A stretch of DNA of 51,873 bases from Armatimonadetes bacterium 13_1_40CM_64_14 (GTDB taxonomy: Bacteria > Sysuimicrobiota > Sysuimicrobiia > Sysuimicrobiales > Kaftiobacteriaceae). The DNA is taken from the NCBI GenBank assembly GCA_001917855.1, contig MNEU01000038.1:1-51873 (forward strand), read 5' to 3'. The notes below the pieces were generated by a model. That model saw only the letters and a program-made list of their open reading frames with translations, did no database searches and was not told the DNA's origin. A program made the translations under genes and the position numbers. Of this stretch, positions 18,535 to 27,198 are shown piece after piece; position 1 is the stretch's first letter; every line of letters starts with the position of its first letter.

Positions 18535-19528
18535 AGGGCTGCCCCTCCACGGTTCGCACGGGTCCACCCATCCCTCGTCTGTCGCCAATCCCGAGGTGGG
18601 GCAGATGGCGTCCGGCCTCGACGCGCTCGTGGGGAATCTCGAGCGCGTGGTGGTGGGCAAGCGCGCAGCGCTTGATTTGGCTGTCACGGTACTACTGGCT
18701 GGCGGCCATCTGCTGCTCCAAGACGTCCCTGGTGTTGGCAAAACCATCCTGGCGCGGGCCCTGGCCCGGTCCATCGGCGGGACGTTTAAGCGCATCCAGG
18801 CTACTCCCGATCTGTTGCCATCTGACATTACAGGAGGGATGGTCTACGACGCAGGGCGGGGAACGTTGCGCTTTGTCCCTGGGCCGTTGTTTGCGAACGT
18901 GGTCCTCGCTGACGAGCTCAACCGCGCCACCCCACGCACGCAGGCCGCGTTCCTAGAGGCGATGGATGAAGGGCAGGTCAGCATGGAGGGAACGTCCCAC
19001 GCGCTGCCGCAGCCATTCCTGCTGATGGCGACACTGAATCCTCTTGAGCATCACGGGACGTTTCCGCTGCCCGAAGGACAGCTCGACCGTTTCTTAGTGT
19101 CCGCCTCTTTAGGCTACCCACAACCGAATGATGAAGTCGAGATTATCGCCCGCCAGCAACTGACACACCCGCTCGATGCCTTGCAAGCTGTCGTCGCCCC
19201 CTCCGATGTGCTTCGCTGGCAGCGCCAGGTCCGCGCCGTCCGCGTGGATCGTTCGCTCATGGAATATGCCGTGGCCGTCGTCACCGCTACCCGCACACAC
19301 CAGGAGGTGGCGCTGGGCGCCAGCCCGCGGGCGTCGGTTGGGTTGGTGCGGTTAGCCCAAGCCTGGGCGCTGCGCGACGGGCGGGAGTTCGTCCTGCCGG
19401 ATGATATGAAACGCCTCGCCGCGGGGGTACTTGCGCATCGGCTCGTCGTGCGTTCCCGCACTGTGTCCGCCGCCACGGTTATCGACGACATCCTCGCCAG
19501 TGTGGCGGTGCCTGTGCTCGCTGGCTGA
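18524..19528 (+). CDS. MoxR-family AAA+ ATPase
   Basis: 334 residues from ATG 18524, which overlaps the stop of the preceding gene by 11 bases. ATG 18605, with GAGGTG six bases upstream, is a good alternative and would start right before the conserved domain. Walker A is DVPGVGKT (about residues 67-74); Walker B is VLADELNRATP; sensor 1 is ATLNPLEHHGTFPLPEGQLD. MoxR ATPases act as chaperones for partner proteins with von Willebrand or DUF58 domains. The order moxR-DUF58-tgpA here is a widely conserved cassette, though its cellular role is poorly defined. Confidence 0.88.
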   Translation: MNDKGLPLHGSHGSTHPSSVANPEVGQMASGLDALVGNLERVVVGKRAALDLAVTVLLAGGHLLLQDVPGVGKTILARALARSIGGTFKRIQATPDLLPSDITGGMVYDAGRGTLRFVPGPLFANVVLADELNRATPRTQAAFLEAMDEGQVSMEGTSHALPQPFLLMATLNPLEHHGTFPLPEGQLDRFLVSASLGYPQPNDEVEIIARQQLTHPLDALQAVVAPSDVLRWQRQVRAVRVDRSLMEYAVAVVTATRTHQEVALGASPRASVGLVRLAQAWALRDGREFVLPDDMKRLAAGVLAHRLVVRSRTVSAATVIDDILASVAVPVLAG

Positions 19529-19613
19529 GATGCCCGCAGCGTCTCCTGCAAGGCAAAGTGTGACTCAAGATTGGATGCACCGGGTCCATGAAACAGCGTC
19601 GACGTAGAGAGCC

Positions 19614-20837
19614 ATGAGACCGACAAGCGACGCGATCGCGATCGCGGTCTTGGCGGCGTTCCTGTTATTTGTTGCCATCAACCTGCAAGCCGGGTGGGTC
19701 TTTGGTGTGGATGCCCTGCTCATCGGGTTGCTCATGGTCGGTTGGCTGTCCGCGCGCGCCACTCTTCGCGGTGTGGCCGTGAGGCGACGGATGGTGCCGG
19801 AGGCGTTCGAAGGCGAGGCAATCGCTGTCACGCTCACGGTGACGGTGCGCCACGGACGACGTTACTTCCTGGAACTGCGCGACGCGATCCCCGGCGTCAC
19901 TGCAGCCGCGTCGGTCATCCCGGTCTGCGACAGCCGTTCCCCTGCCGCCGTGACCTATCGGACCACGGCACAGCGACGCGGCGTGCATCAAGCGGACGCA
20001 GTCGACCTCCAAACCGCCGGGCTGGCCGGACTGTTTACATCGCGCCGCCGTCTTGAAGCGCGCAGCACCCTCACCATCTTCCCGCGGTACTGGCCTCTCG
20101 CAGAATTTCCCCTGCCCGGGACCATCTCGGAGGGTGAATCGACCCCGTTGCCTGCTCGCGAGGGATTAGAGATCACCGGTGTGCGAGAGTTTCGGGACGG
20201 CGATAGCTTGCGCCACGTCCACTGGCGCAGCACTGCCCGGCGCGGCACCTTAGTGGTCCGAGAGTTTGAGCGCTCGGGGCGCCAGCCGCTCGCGCTTCTG
20301 CTGGACACGAGTTCGACGGCGTATACATCTGCAGGGGGAGGGGAGGCGTTCGAAGATCTGGTCCGGGCTGCGGCTTCGATCGCCTTCGCGGTAACGCAGG
20401 CCGGCCACGATGTGCAACTTGTTGCTGCCACCAGGCAGACGCCGCTCATCGCCGTGACGGGATGGGCGCAGGCCCTCCACTGGCTCGCCCGCGTGCAGCC
20501 GGATGGGCAGCTACCGCTGGCCGAGGTCTATGCGGCCGCACTCCCTCCGGGGGCAGGGGTCGTGGTCTGCTCCCCGAGTGCTGACGCGGTCGCGATGCTC
20601 GCCCACCGGGGCGTCGCGGTGGCAGCAGTTCTGGTCGATGTGGCCTCGTACGCCGAGTCCCAGTCAGCTCCATCGGCGAGAACTGCGCACCCGGTCGCCA
20701 GCAGGGGAGGGAACGGGACACATCTCGACGACTCGACCGCAGCCGGCGAAATGCTGCTGGAGGCACTCGGAGTTCCCTGCGCTGTCTTGCGGTGCGGTGA
20801 GGAGGTCGGGGCATGTCTGCGCTCGCTCACTCACTGA
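19614..20837 (+). CDS. DUF58-domain protein
   Basis: 407 residues. Two N-terminal membrane helices (about 8-26 and 30-47) are followed by a beta-rich segment (VTLTVTVRHGRRYFLELRDA) and then the DUF58 signature: LEITGVREFRDGDSLRHVHW and STARRGTLVVREFER. The end is a vWA-like fold (LALLLDTSS carries a partial MIDAS-like DxS). DUF58 proteins are partners of MoxR ATPases and are encoded next to TgpA-type transglutaminases, as here. The gap to moxR is 85 bases, and the 3' end overlaps the tgpA start by 25 bases. Exact function unknown. Confidence 0.82.
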   Translation: MRPTSDAIAIAVLAAFLLFVAINLQAGWVFGVDALLIGLLMVGWLSARATLRGVAVRRRMVPEAFEGEAIAVTLTVTVRHGRRYFLELRDAIPGVTAAASVIPVCDSRSPAAVTYRTTAQRRGVHQADAVDLQTAGLAGLFTSRRRLEARSTLTIFPRYWPLAEFPLPGTISEGESTPLPAREGLEITGVREFRDGDSLRHVHWRSTARRGTLVVREFERSGRQPLALLLDTSSTAYTSAGGGEAFEDLVRAAASIAFAVTQAGHDVQLVAATRQTPLIAVTGWAQALHWLARVQPDGQLPLAEVYAAALPPGAGVVVCSPSADAVAMLAHRGVAVAAVLVDVASYAESQSAPSARTAHPVASRGGNGTHLDDSTAAGEMLLEALGVPCAVLRCGEEVGACLRSLTH

Positions 20838-22945
20838 GCCGTCTCACCCGCCGATTCCCGCGTCCTGCGCCGGAAGACTCCCGAGTGGTGCGCGTCGCCA
20901 CGCTCCTGGCTGTACTCGTCGCCGTGGCCGCTGTCGCCATACAGGAGGAATTTACCTCGCAGGCGATTCTGGCCGCCGGGGGTATCGTGGTGGGATACGT
21001 CGTGAGTTACCTGCGCCGGCGAGGATCGAACTGGTGGTTGAAAATCGCACTCACGGCGGGGATCCTCTTTGCGATGCGCGAGTTCTTTGCGGCCCTGGTG
21101 GCTAACCCTTACGACCCCCGCATCCCCCTGGTCCAACTATTCTTGTGGCTCCAAGTACTGCACAGCTTCGACCTGCCCGCCCGCAAGGATTTGAAGTACT
21201 CACTGGCCAGCGCGGTGATTCTTCTCGCAATCGGTGCCGTGTATACGCGCGCCACGACATTTGGATGGTTCCTGGTCGTCTTTGTTCTGGCCGCGGCAAC
21301 AGCGTGGATCGCCCTGCAGGGCAGGCAAGCGAGACTTCCTCTGCGGATCCTGGTCCGCCTCGGCGCGCAGCTCAGCGTCGGCGTGCTCCTGTGTGCAATG
21401 GCGGTTTTTGCGTTAACTCCGCGGAGCGAAGGCCTCCGGCTACGCTGGATGCCTGTGTCCCCGCACTTGCCCTGGATGGGGCGTTTGCATGCGGGGATCG
21501 TCAATCCCGCATACCCCGATGTCGCCGGGCGCGACCCGGAGCAAGAGCCGGCAGTCTTCAATCCGCAGGGATACGTGGGGTTTTCGACCTTTGTCGACCT
21601 ACGGCTGCGCGGCGTGTTGACCGACACGCTGGTGATGCGCGTCCGCACCACACGACGGGCTTTCTGGCGCGGTCTGGCCTTCGATGCGTACACGGGCCGG
21701 GGGTGGAAGATGACCGACCGGACGGTCAACGAATACACATCCGATCAGCCCCGCATCGTTCCGCAGCTGGGACCTGACGAGCCCTGGCCGGCCGGGTCGG
21801 AGCAAGTCGTGCAAACATTCTACATCGAAGCCGAGCAGCCGAATGTGATCTTTGCCGCCTACCGCCCCTTTGAACTGTACTTTCCGACCGGCGCGATCGG
21901 CGTCGACCGCTACGCGGGCCTTCGCAGTCCCGTCATGCTCGAGACGGGTGTGGTCTACAGCGTGATCAGCCGCGTTCCCGAGCCGACCAATACGTTGCTG
22001 AAACGCGCCCGCGGGGAAGTGCCGTCATCCGTGGCGGAACGGTACGTGGCGCTGCCCCCGATCCCCGACCGCGTGCAGCGTTTGGCGGACGACCTCACCG
22101 CAGGGGTGGAGAGCCCGTACCAGAAGGCACGGGCCATCTATCACTACTTCCAGAATGGGTTCACATACACGCTGCAGGCGCCAGAGCTTCCTGAGGGTGC
22201 AGATGCAGTGGATACTTTCCTGTTCGTCACGCGTCAAGGATCCTGCGAGATGTTCGCCAGCGCGATGGCGGTACTGCTGAGGGCTGCGGGTATTCCGGCG
22301 CGCCTCGTCACCGGATACGCGACCGGGACATACAACATCTTGACGGGATACTATGAGGTCCGCAACTCCGATGCCCACGCCTGGGTGGAGATCTTCCACC
22401 CCGGCATTGGGTGGCTGGAAATCGAAGCCACCCCGAGTTTTGAATCGGTCGTAGACTTCGGCCAGCAGCCCACAGGCCAGTGGCTCGTTCGCGATGCGGC
22501 TGAATGGGCGGTTGGCGCTATCGTACGGTCAGCCCGTGCGCTGTTGGGCCCCGTGGTCGGGGGCGGGAGCGTGGCGGTACTCGCGTTCGTGGCGGCAGGC
22601 CTCGCGGCCGGATGGGCCGTACGGTTCCGCCGGCGGAGCTCCACGCGGGGACCCCGGGACCGTATCGAAGGAGACTACCATGCGATGCTGCGGGGGCTCG
22701 CCCGCTGGGGGTTTGTCCGCAGCCCGGCTGCGACGCCCAGGGAATTTGCGGCAGCCTTGCCGATCGCGCTGCGTTCTTCTGCCGGACGAGTCACCCGTCT
22801 ATTCGAGGCCTTCCGATACGGACACGAGCCGAGTAATCCACGCACGGAAGGGATGTCGCGAGCAGCCCTGCACGAACTACGGGAAGATCTGCGTCGATCA
22901 CGAGGTCGGGCAAGGCGACCGCGACCGCTGGGACGCACTCCGTGA
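20813..22945 (+). CDS. tgpA: TgpA-type membrane transglutaminase-like protein
   Basis: 710 residues: six to seven N-terminal membrane helices (DUF3488-like region, to about residue 200), a large extracytoplasmic part with the transglutaminase core, a helix near 590, and a cytoplasmic C-terminal DUF4129-like tail. The core shows QGSCEMFASAMAVLLRAAG (Cys478), NSDAHAWVEIFHPG (His522) and GWLEIEATP. The third triad residue is Glu538 where many relatives have Asp; Glu is a known variant. Substrate unknown; the Pseudomonas relative is essential and periplasmic. It is the last gene of the moxR-DUF58-tgpA cassette, overlapping the DUF58 gene. Confidence 0.85.
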   Translation: MSALAHSLSRLTRRFPRPAPEDSRVVRVATLLAVLVAVAAVAIQEEFTSQAILAAGGIVVGYVVSYLRRRGSNWWLKIALTAGILFAMREFFAALVANPYDPRIPLVQLFLWLQVLHSFDLPARKDLKYSLASAVILLAIGAVYTRATTFGWFLVVFVLAAATAWIALQGRQARLPLRILVRLGAQLSVGVLLCAMAVFALTPRSEGLRLRWMPVSPHLPWMGRLHAGIVNPAYPDVAGRDPEQEPAVFNPQGYVGFSTFVDLRLRGVLTDTLVMRVRTTRRAFWRGLAFDAYTGRGWKMTDRTVNEYTSDQPRIVPQLGPDEPWPAGSEQVVQTFYIEAEQPNVIFAAYRPFELYFPTGAIGVDRYAGLRSPVMLETGVVYSVISRVPEPTNTLLKRARGEVPSSVAERYVALPPIPDRVQRLADDLTAGVESPYQKARAIYHYFQNGFTYTLQAPELPEGADAVDTFLFVTRQGSCEMFASAMAVLLRAAGIPARLVTGYATGTYNILTGYYEVRNSDAHAWVEIFHPGIGWLEIEATPSFESVVDFGQQPTGQWLVRDAAEWAVGAIVRSARALLGPVVGGGSVAVLAFVAAGLAAGWAVRFRRRSSTRGPRDRIEGDYHAMLRGLARWGFVRSPAATPREFAAALPIALRSSAGRVTRLFEAFRYGHEPSNPRTEGMSRAALHELREDLRRSRGRARRPRPLGRTP

Positions 22946-22993
22946 TCTGGTTCAGATGCCGAACCGCTGCCATCGGTGTGTGAGGAGAGACGA

Positions 22994-23752
22994 ATGAATC
23001 TTGTCGTGTCGACCGTTTTCGTCTTCATACTGGGAACCATTCTCGGTAGCTTTCTCAATGTGGTGATCTACCGGTTGCCACGAAGGCTCTCCGTCGTGAG
23101 GCCCGGGTCGCGCTGTCCCCATTGTCAGACCCCGATCCGGTCGTACGATAACATCCCGCTGGTGAGTTTTCTCATCCTCCGTGGACGCTGTCGAACCTGT
23201 CGCGCCCTGATCAGCTGGCGATATCCGCTGGTGGAAGCAGCGGCGGGAGTACTCCTGGCCAGCCTGTGGGTGCACTTTGCCCCATCGGCAGCGTGGGTGC
23301 CGTTTATCGCGGACGCGGTGTTCGCCCTGATGCTTGTTGCGGTGTTCTCGATTGACCTTGACCACCAGATTGTCCCCAACGCGATTACGTATTCGGGTCT
23401 TGCAGTCGGATTGCTGCTCGCGATCCCGCAGGGGCGGGCGGTGCCCTCAGTCCTCTCCGCGCTTGGGGCCGGTGCGTTCTTCCTGCTGATCGCGATCCTC
23501 AGCCGCGGGGGCATGGGCGGGGGAGACATCAAGCTCGCCGCGATGATGGGCGCGTTCTTGAGCTGGCCGGCTGTCGCCGTGGCCCTCCTGCTCGCGTTTA
23601 CCCTCGGGGCTGGCGGAGGCTTGGTGTTGATGGGACTCCGGAAGCGAACACGAAAGGACCCGATCCCCTTCGGGCCATCGCTGGCTGTCGGCGGTGTGAT
23701 CGCCCTATTTGCTGCGGATGGACTTCTGCGCTGGTACCTGAACGCACCGTAG
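22994..23752 (+). CDS. pilD: Prepilin peptidase / N-methyltransferase
   Basis: 252 residues from ATG 22994, with GAGGAG seven bases upstream (an in-frame GTG at 22976 is part of that leader). N-terminal DiS_P_DiS domain: GSFLNVVIYRLP, then the zinc-type Cys quartet Cys41-x2-Cys44 and Cys66-x2-Cys69. Six or seven further helices hold the TFPP aspartates: Asp121 in FSIDLDHQIVPN and Asp178 in the GGGD of RGGMGGGDIKLAAMMG. It cleaves and N-methylates prepilins in the inner membrane. Substrates should include the pilin at 1455 and the minor pilins at 29905-33497. It lies 48 bases after tgpA. A decayed partial copy occurs at 29403-29765. Confidence 0.93.
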   Translation: MNLVVSTVFVFILGTILGSFLNVVIYRLPRRLSVVRPGSRCPHCQTPIRSYDNIPLVSFLILRGRCRTCRALISWRYPLVEAAAGVLLASLWVHFAPSAAWVPFIADAVFALMLVAVFSIDLDHQIVPNAITYSGLAVGLLLAIPQGRAVPSVLSALGAGAFFLLIAILSRGGMGGGDIKLAAMMGAFLSWPAVAVALLLAFTLGAGGGLVLMGLRKRTRKDPIPFGPSLAVGGVIALFAADGLLRWYLNAP

Positions 23753-24329
23753 CCGTGTAATGTCGAATCGGGGCAGAAGAGCGGCAGCATCTGGCACAGA
23801 CCGCTCGGTGTGGTGTCTATGCCAGAAATTGGCGGGGTATGACGCAATGAGACCCACTAGCCGAGCCACACCTTTGCTTCTAGCCGGACGCGATCGTGCC
23901 GGGCAATCCGGGGAGTCAACGGCTTCAGATGTTCCCGACCCGGCAATGAGCTGTTCTTAGCGGTGTACTTGTACAAACGAGCGTGAGGGAGGACTCGGCC
24001 AAGTCGGAGCGCCCATCTGCTCGTGATCACGAGCCGTAGTCAGATTCAAATGACAGGCGTCAACGGCAACCGTACTCCTAACCGTCGAACGTGCGGTCGT
24101 AAAGAGTTTCAAAGAGAGCGCTGTTCGGACCTGAAACTCGTCAGCAGGTGGCCTTCTCAAAGCGGAAACAGAGTCGCCCGTGCCGGCATTGAATGTGGAC
24201 TGAGACCTATCTGGTCCGGGCAGGAGAATTCTGGGCGGTTCTATGGAAGTTGCAGGAATCGCGGGTAGAGGTGTGATAGAGTAGCCTAGCGTGGCGGACC
24301 CGAACGCAGGTTCTTCCCGGGGGCAGTAG
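23753..24329. other. Intergenic region upstream of pilM
   Basis: About 580 bases without a supported gene; frames are short and lack ribosome-binding sites. I found no terminator after pilD. The only signal is a possible extended -10 element near the end (listed separately). No tRNA-like or riboswitch-like structure was recognised. Confidence 0.45.
24274..24282 (+). promoter_or_regulatory. Possible extended -10 promoter element for the pil operon
   Basis: TGATAGAGT matches the TGn-TAnnnT pattern of an extended -10. No good -35 lies 16-18 bases upstream (TTGCAG is present but 21 bases away). Transcription would start near 24289, about 40 bases before the pilM ATG. Weak evidence. Confidence 0.28.
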
Positions 24330-25445
24330 ATGGCTCTCTTTGGTGCAAAGTCTTTTGTGGGGCTGGATATTGGCAGCCACGAGATCAAGGTCGTCGAGCT
24401 TGGTCCCGCCGGCGGCCGCTTCCGGGTGCTCCACATGGGCTCCGCCGACACGCCTCCCGGGGCGGTGAAGGAAGGGGCCGTGGTTGAACCCCAGGCTCTC
24501 GGGGTGGCCATCCGGCAGGCCGTGGGGAAAGCCGGGATCAAGCCGGGCCGCGTGGTGTCGGCCGTCGGAGGCCAGGCCGTCATCGTCCGGGAGCTGAAGC
24601 TGCCGCCGATGCCTGAAGACGAGCTTAAACAGGCTGCCCGCTTCGAGGCCGAACGGTACATCCCCTACGGTGTGCGCGAGGTCAATATGGACTTCGACAT
24701 CATCGGGGAAACGACCGAGGAGAATCAACGCCGGATCGTCGTCCTACTCGTTGCCGCTCGACGCGACGTCGTCGACAAGCACGTGCAGGCGTTGGAGGCT
24801 GGCGGACTTGCTCCCTATGTGCTGGACGTGGAATCCTTTGCGGTGATTCGCGCACTCGACGCCCAAGCCCAGGCGACCGCGGCTCCACAAGCGCCGGGGG
24901 GAACGGCGGGGGCCGCCTCGGTCTTCGTCGACCTGGGGGCCGAAACCAGCGACATCGTCATCACCGAAGGGGATCAGCTCCGTCTTACTCGCAATATCAA
25001 CATTGGCGGAGACGGCTTGACCAAGGCCATCGCCACGCGCCTCGACATGGAGTTCCAGTCCGCAGCCCAGGTCAAAGAAGAAAAGGGCGTTGTCGTCCTG
25101 GAAGGCGAACCGGCCCCCGACGACCGCACCGTGATGGCGTTGCACGAAGCGATGCTGCCGATCCTGGGCGACCTGGCGACCGAGGTCCGCCGGTCGATGG
25201 ACTACTTCCAAACACGTTGGCGGGAAAGCCGTGTGGGGCGCGTCGTTCTCAGCGGAGGGACGGCCCGTCTGACCAACCTCGATCGCTTTCTGTCCCTAGA
25301 ACTCGGCGTAGAGACAGTGATCGGCGATCCGTTCTTGCAATGTGAGGTGGGCGAGCGGGTGCTTCCGGCAGCGCAACGCAAACAGGTCGGTCCGGCGATG
25401 GCCACGGCCGTCGGATTGGCGCTGCGGGGAACCGTCGAACGATGA
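24330..25445 (+). CDS. pilM: Type IV pilus inner-membrane accessory protein PilM
   Basis: 371 residues, actin/FtsA-like ATPase fold. FVGLDIGSHEIKVVEL is the phosphate-1 motif; VFVDLGAETSDIVI is phosphate 2; VVLSGGTARLTNLDRFL is the adenosine motif. AARFEAERYIPY is a conserved SHS2-type PilM motif. It is cytoplasmic and binds the N-terminal peptide of PilN, coupling the motor to the PilN/O ring. The stop overlaps pilN by 4 bp (ATGA). Confidence 0.93.
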   Translation: MALFGAKSFVGLDIGSHEIKVVELGPAGGRFRVLHMGSADTPPGAVKEGAVVEPQALGVAIRQAVGKAGIKPGRVVSAVGGQAVIVRELKLPPMPEDELKQAARFEAERYIPYGVREVNMDFDIIGETTEENQRRIVVLLVAARRDVVDKHVQALEAGGLAPYVLDVESFAVIRALDAQAQATAAPQAPGGTAGAASVFVDLGAETSDIVITEGDQLRLTRNINIGGDGLTKAIATRLDMEFQSAAQVKEEKGVVVLEGEPAPDDRTVMALHEAMLPILGDLATEVRRSMDYFQTRWRESRVGRVVLSGGTARLTNLDRFLSLELGVETVIGDPFLQCEVGERVLPAAQRKQVGPAMATAVGLALRGTVER

Positions 25446-26002
25446 TCAAGATCAACCTCCTCCCCAAAGAGCGCATCCGCCGAGTCGCGGTTGCGCCTCG
25501 CATCCTGGTCGGGCTTGTCGCCGTCGTCGTGGTGGCCGGATTGGTGTTGGCGACGCTGTATCTGAACGTACAGAACGCACTCGTCCGAGCTGAGGTTGTC
25601 CAGGTCAGCGCGCGAATCGACGAGCTCCGGCCCCAGGTGGCGGAGGTGGAAGCCCTCCAGCGGCAGATCAACGAGGCCCGCCGCAAAGAGCAGCTCCTCC
25701 GTCAGATCCAAGCTATGCGCATCCCGTGGGAGCGAGTGATGAACGAGCTGCGCAAGATTCTGCCGACGGACGTGTGGTTGATCCACATTGAAGCCAAAGG
25801 CGACGGCACCCTCACGTTCAACGGATTTGGGCTGAGCTACGAATCGGTGGCGCGGTTCATGGTCAACCTCAACGGCTCGCCGGTCTTCCAAAACGCCGAT
25901 GTCGTCATCGCCCAGAAGCAAGACATCGGCAAGTTGGCCGTAATCAACTTCTCGGTGACCGCGCAGCTCGCCCCCCCGGGGAAGGCAGCCGCCCTCCCAT
26001 GA
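25442..26002 (+). CDS. pilN: Type IV pilus assembly protein PilN
   Basis: 186 residues. MIKINLLPKERIRR at the N-terminus carries the INLLP peptide that docks into PilM. One membrane helix follows (about 23-43), then a coiled coil (about 45-90, rich in E, R and Q) and a small ferredoxin-like domain (WERVMNELRKILPTDVWL onward). It forms the inner-membrane alignment ring with PilO. Overlaps 4 bp with both neighbours. Confidence 0.92.
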   Translation: MIKINLLPKERIRRVAVAPRILVGLVAVVVVAGLVLATLYLNVQNALVRAEVVQVSARIDELRPQVAEVEALQRQINEARRKEQLLRQIQAMRIPWERVMNELRKILPTDVWLIHIEAKGDGTLTFNGFGLSYESVARFMVNLNGSPVFQNADVVIAQKQDIGKLAVINFSVTAQLAPPGKAAALP

Positions 26003-26580
26003 ACCGCCGCGAACGCATTATCTTAATGGTCATTTTCCCGCTCGGGGCGCTCTTGCTCTTCTATTACTTCGTCTATTCACCCAACCGGGCGGAACACGCC
26101 CGTCTCCAAGCGCAGCTCCAGCAGCAAAGGGCCGAACTGCAGCGCATGGAGGACACCGCGCGTCAGATTACCCGGCTGCGAGCAGAGTTCGCCCGTTTGC
26201 AAGCATTCGTCGCTGAGCTTGAGACGAAGCTGCCCGCAGAGAAGGACCTGCCGGCGTTGCTCGTGCAGTTGGAACGGTTGGCGAGGTCGCTGGCACTCAA
26301 CCTCGAGGCGATCCGCCCCGGTCCGTTGGAACGGCCAAAGCCACCTTCGGGTGGTGCGGCACAGCCACCCGCAGCGCAGGTGGCGCCAACGTATCTTACC
26401 CTCCCGATCAACCTCACTATTAGGGGAACGTTCGAGCAGGTAGTGAGGTTAGCGACTTCCTTGAATGACTTTCCGCGGATGATCGCCATCCGCGACATCG
26501 CCTTGAATCCTGGGCAGCTGCCCGAGCTCTCTTGGGCCGTGAACGCGGTGACCTTTGTGTTGCCGGGGGGGGCTCGGTAA
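25999..26580 (+). CDS. pilO: Type IV pilus assembly protein PilO
   Basis: 193 residues: an N-terminal helix (ILMVIFPLGALLLFYYFV), a coiled coil (about 30-85), and a C-terminal ferredoxin-like domain containing LPINLTIRGTFEQVVRLATS and LNDFPRMIAIRDIALNPG, the hallmark of PilO. Starts by ATGA overlap with pilN; the stop and the next start share TAATG. Partner of PilN in the periplasmic alignment subcomplex. Confidence 0.92.
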   Translation: MNRRERIILMVIFPLGALLLFYYFVYSPNRAEHARLQAQLQQQRAELQRMEDTARQITRLRAEFARLQAFVAELETKLPAEKDLPALLVQLERLARSLALNLEAIRPGPLERPKPPSGGAAQPPAAQVAPTYLTLPINLTIRGTFEQVVRLATSLNDFPRMIAIRDIALNPGQLPELSWAVNAVTFVLPGGAR

Positions 26581-27191
26581 TGGCCGCGTTAGTCGCGAGA
26601 GTCCGTGCACTGTTTCAGAAGAATCCCCGGATCCAGTATGCATTGGTGGGCGTGTTGCTTATCGTCGCGATATATATTGTTCTCCGATCGTTCGGAGGTG
26701 GAGCGCGTGCTCCAGTGACCCGGACTCCGCCGGCCGCCCCATCGGGGCCAGCCGCAACCCCAGCACCCGGGTCACCCACCCCGCCAGCGCCTGGGGGTGG
26801 GGCACCCGCACCTGTTCCTCCCACCCCTAAACCGCCCAAGGAGGCCGTGGTGCCCTCTGGGCCTACAGGCCGACCCGACCCCTTCATTCCGTTGTTTACA
26901 ACGCCCGGACCGGGCCAGACGCTACCGCCGCCTCCATTCCCGGGACAGCTCCCGCCTCCACCCTTGCCCGGGCAAGGTGCTCCTGGGTTTCCGGGCGGGG
27001 GAATCGCGATCACCGGGATCGTGGGGGATAGCCGGGCTGTGGCGATTGTTAACGTGGGGGGGCGGACTGAGATCCTCACTGTTGGGGAACAAATTGGCGA
27101 TATGCGAGTGGTACGGATTGACCTTACACGACGCGTCGTGACCTTCTTGCAAGCCGGTCGGCGCTTCGATGTGCCCATGGGAGGTGAGTGA
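26580..27191 (+). CDS. pilP: PilP/GspC-like pilus assembly protein
   Basis: 203 residues from the ATG embedded in TAATG at 26580. One N-terminal membrane helix (about 21-39) is followed by a very proline-rich linker (about 48-145, with PPxP runs) and a C-terminal small beta domain starting IAITGIVGDSRAVAIVNVGG and ending RVVTFLQAGRRFDVPM. That domain matches the HR/PilP fold that contacts the secretin N0 domain. It is not a lipoprotein (no lipobox), so it is closer to GspC than to classical PilP; in role it links PilN/O to PilQ. The assignment rests on fold-like pattern and position. Confidence 0.75.
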   Translation: MAALVARVRALFQKNPRIQYALVGVLLIVAIYIVLRSFGGGARAPVTRTPPAAPSGPAATPAPGSPTPPAPGGGAPAPVPPTPKPPKEAVVPSGPTGRPDPFIPLFTTPGPGQTLPPPPFPGQLPPPPLPGQGAPGFPGGGIAITGIVGDSRAVAIVNVGGRTEILTVGEQIGDMRVVRIDLTRRVVTFLQAGRRFDVPMGGE

Positions 27192-27198
27192 AACCACC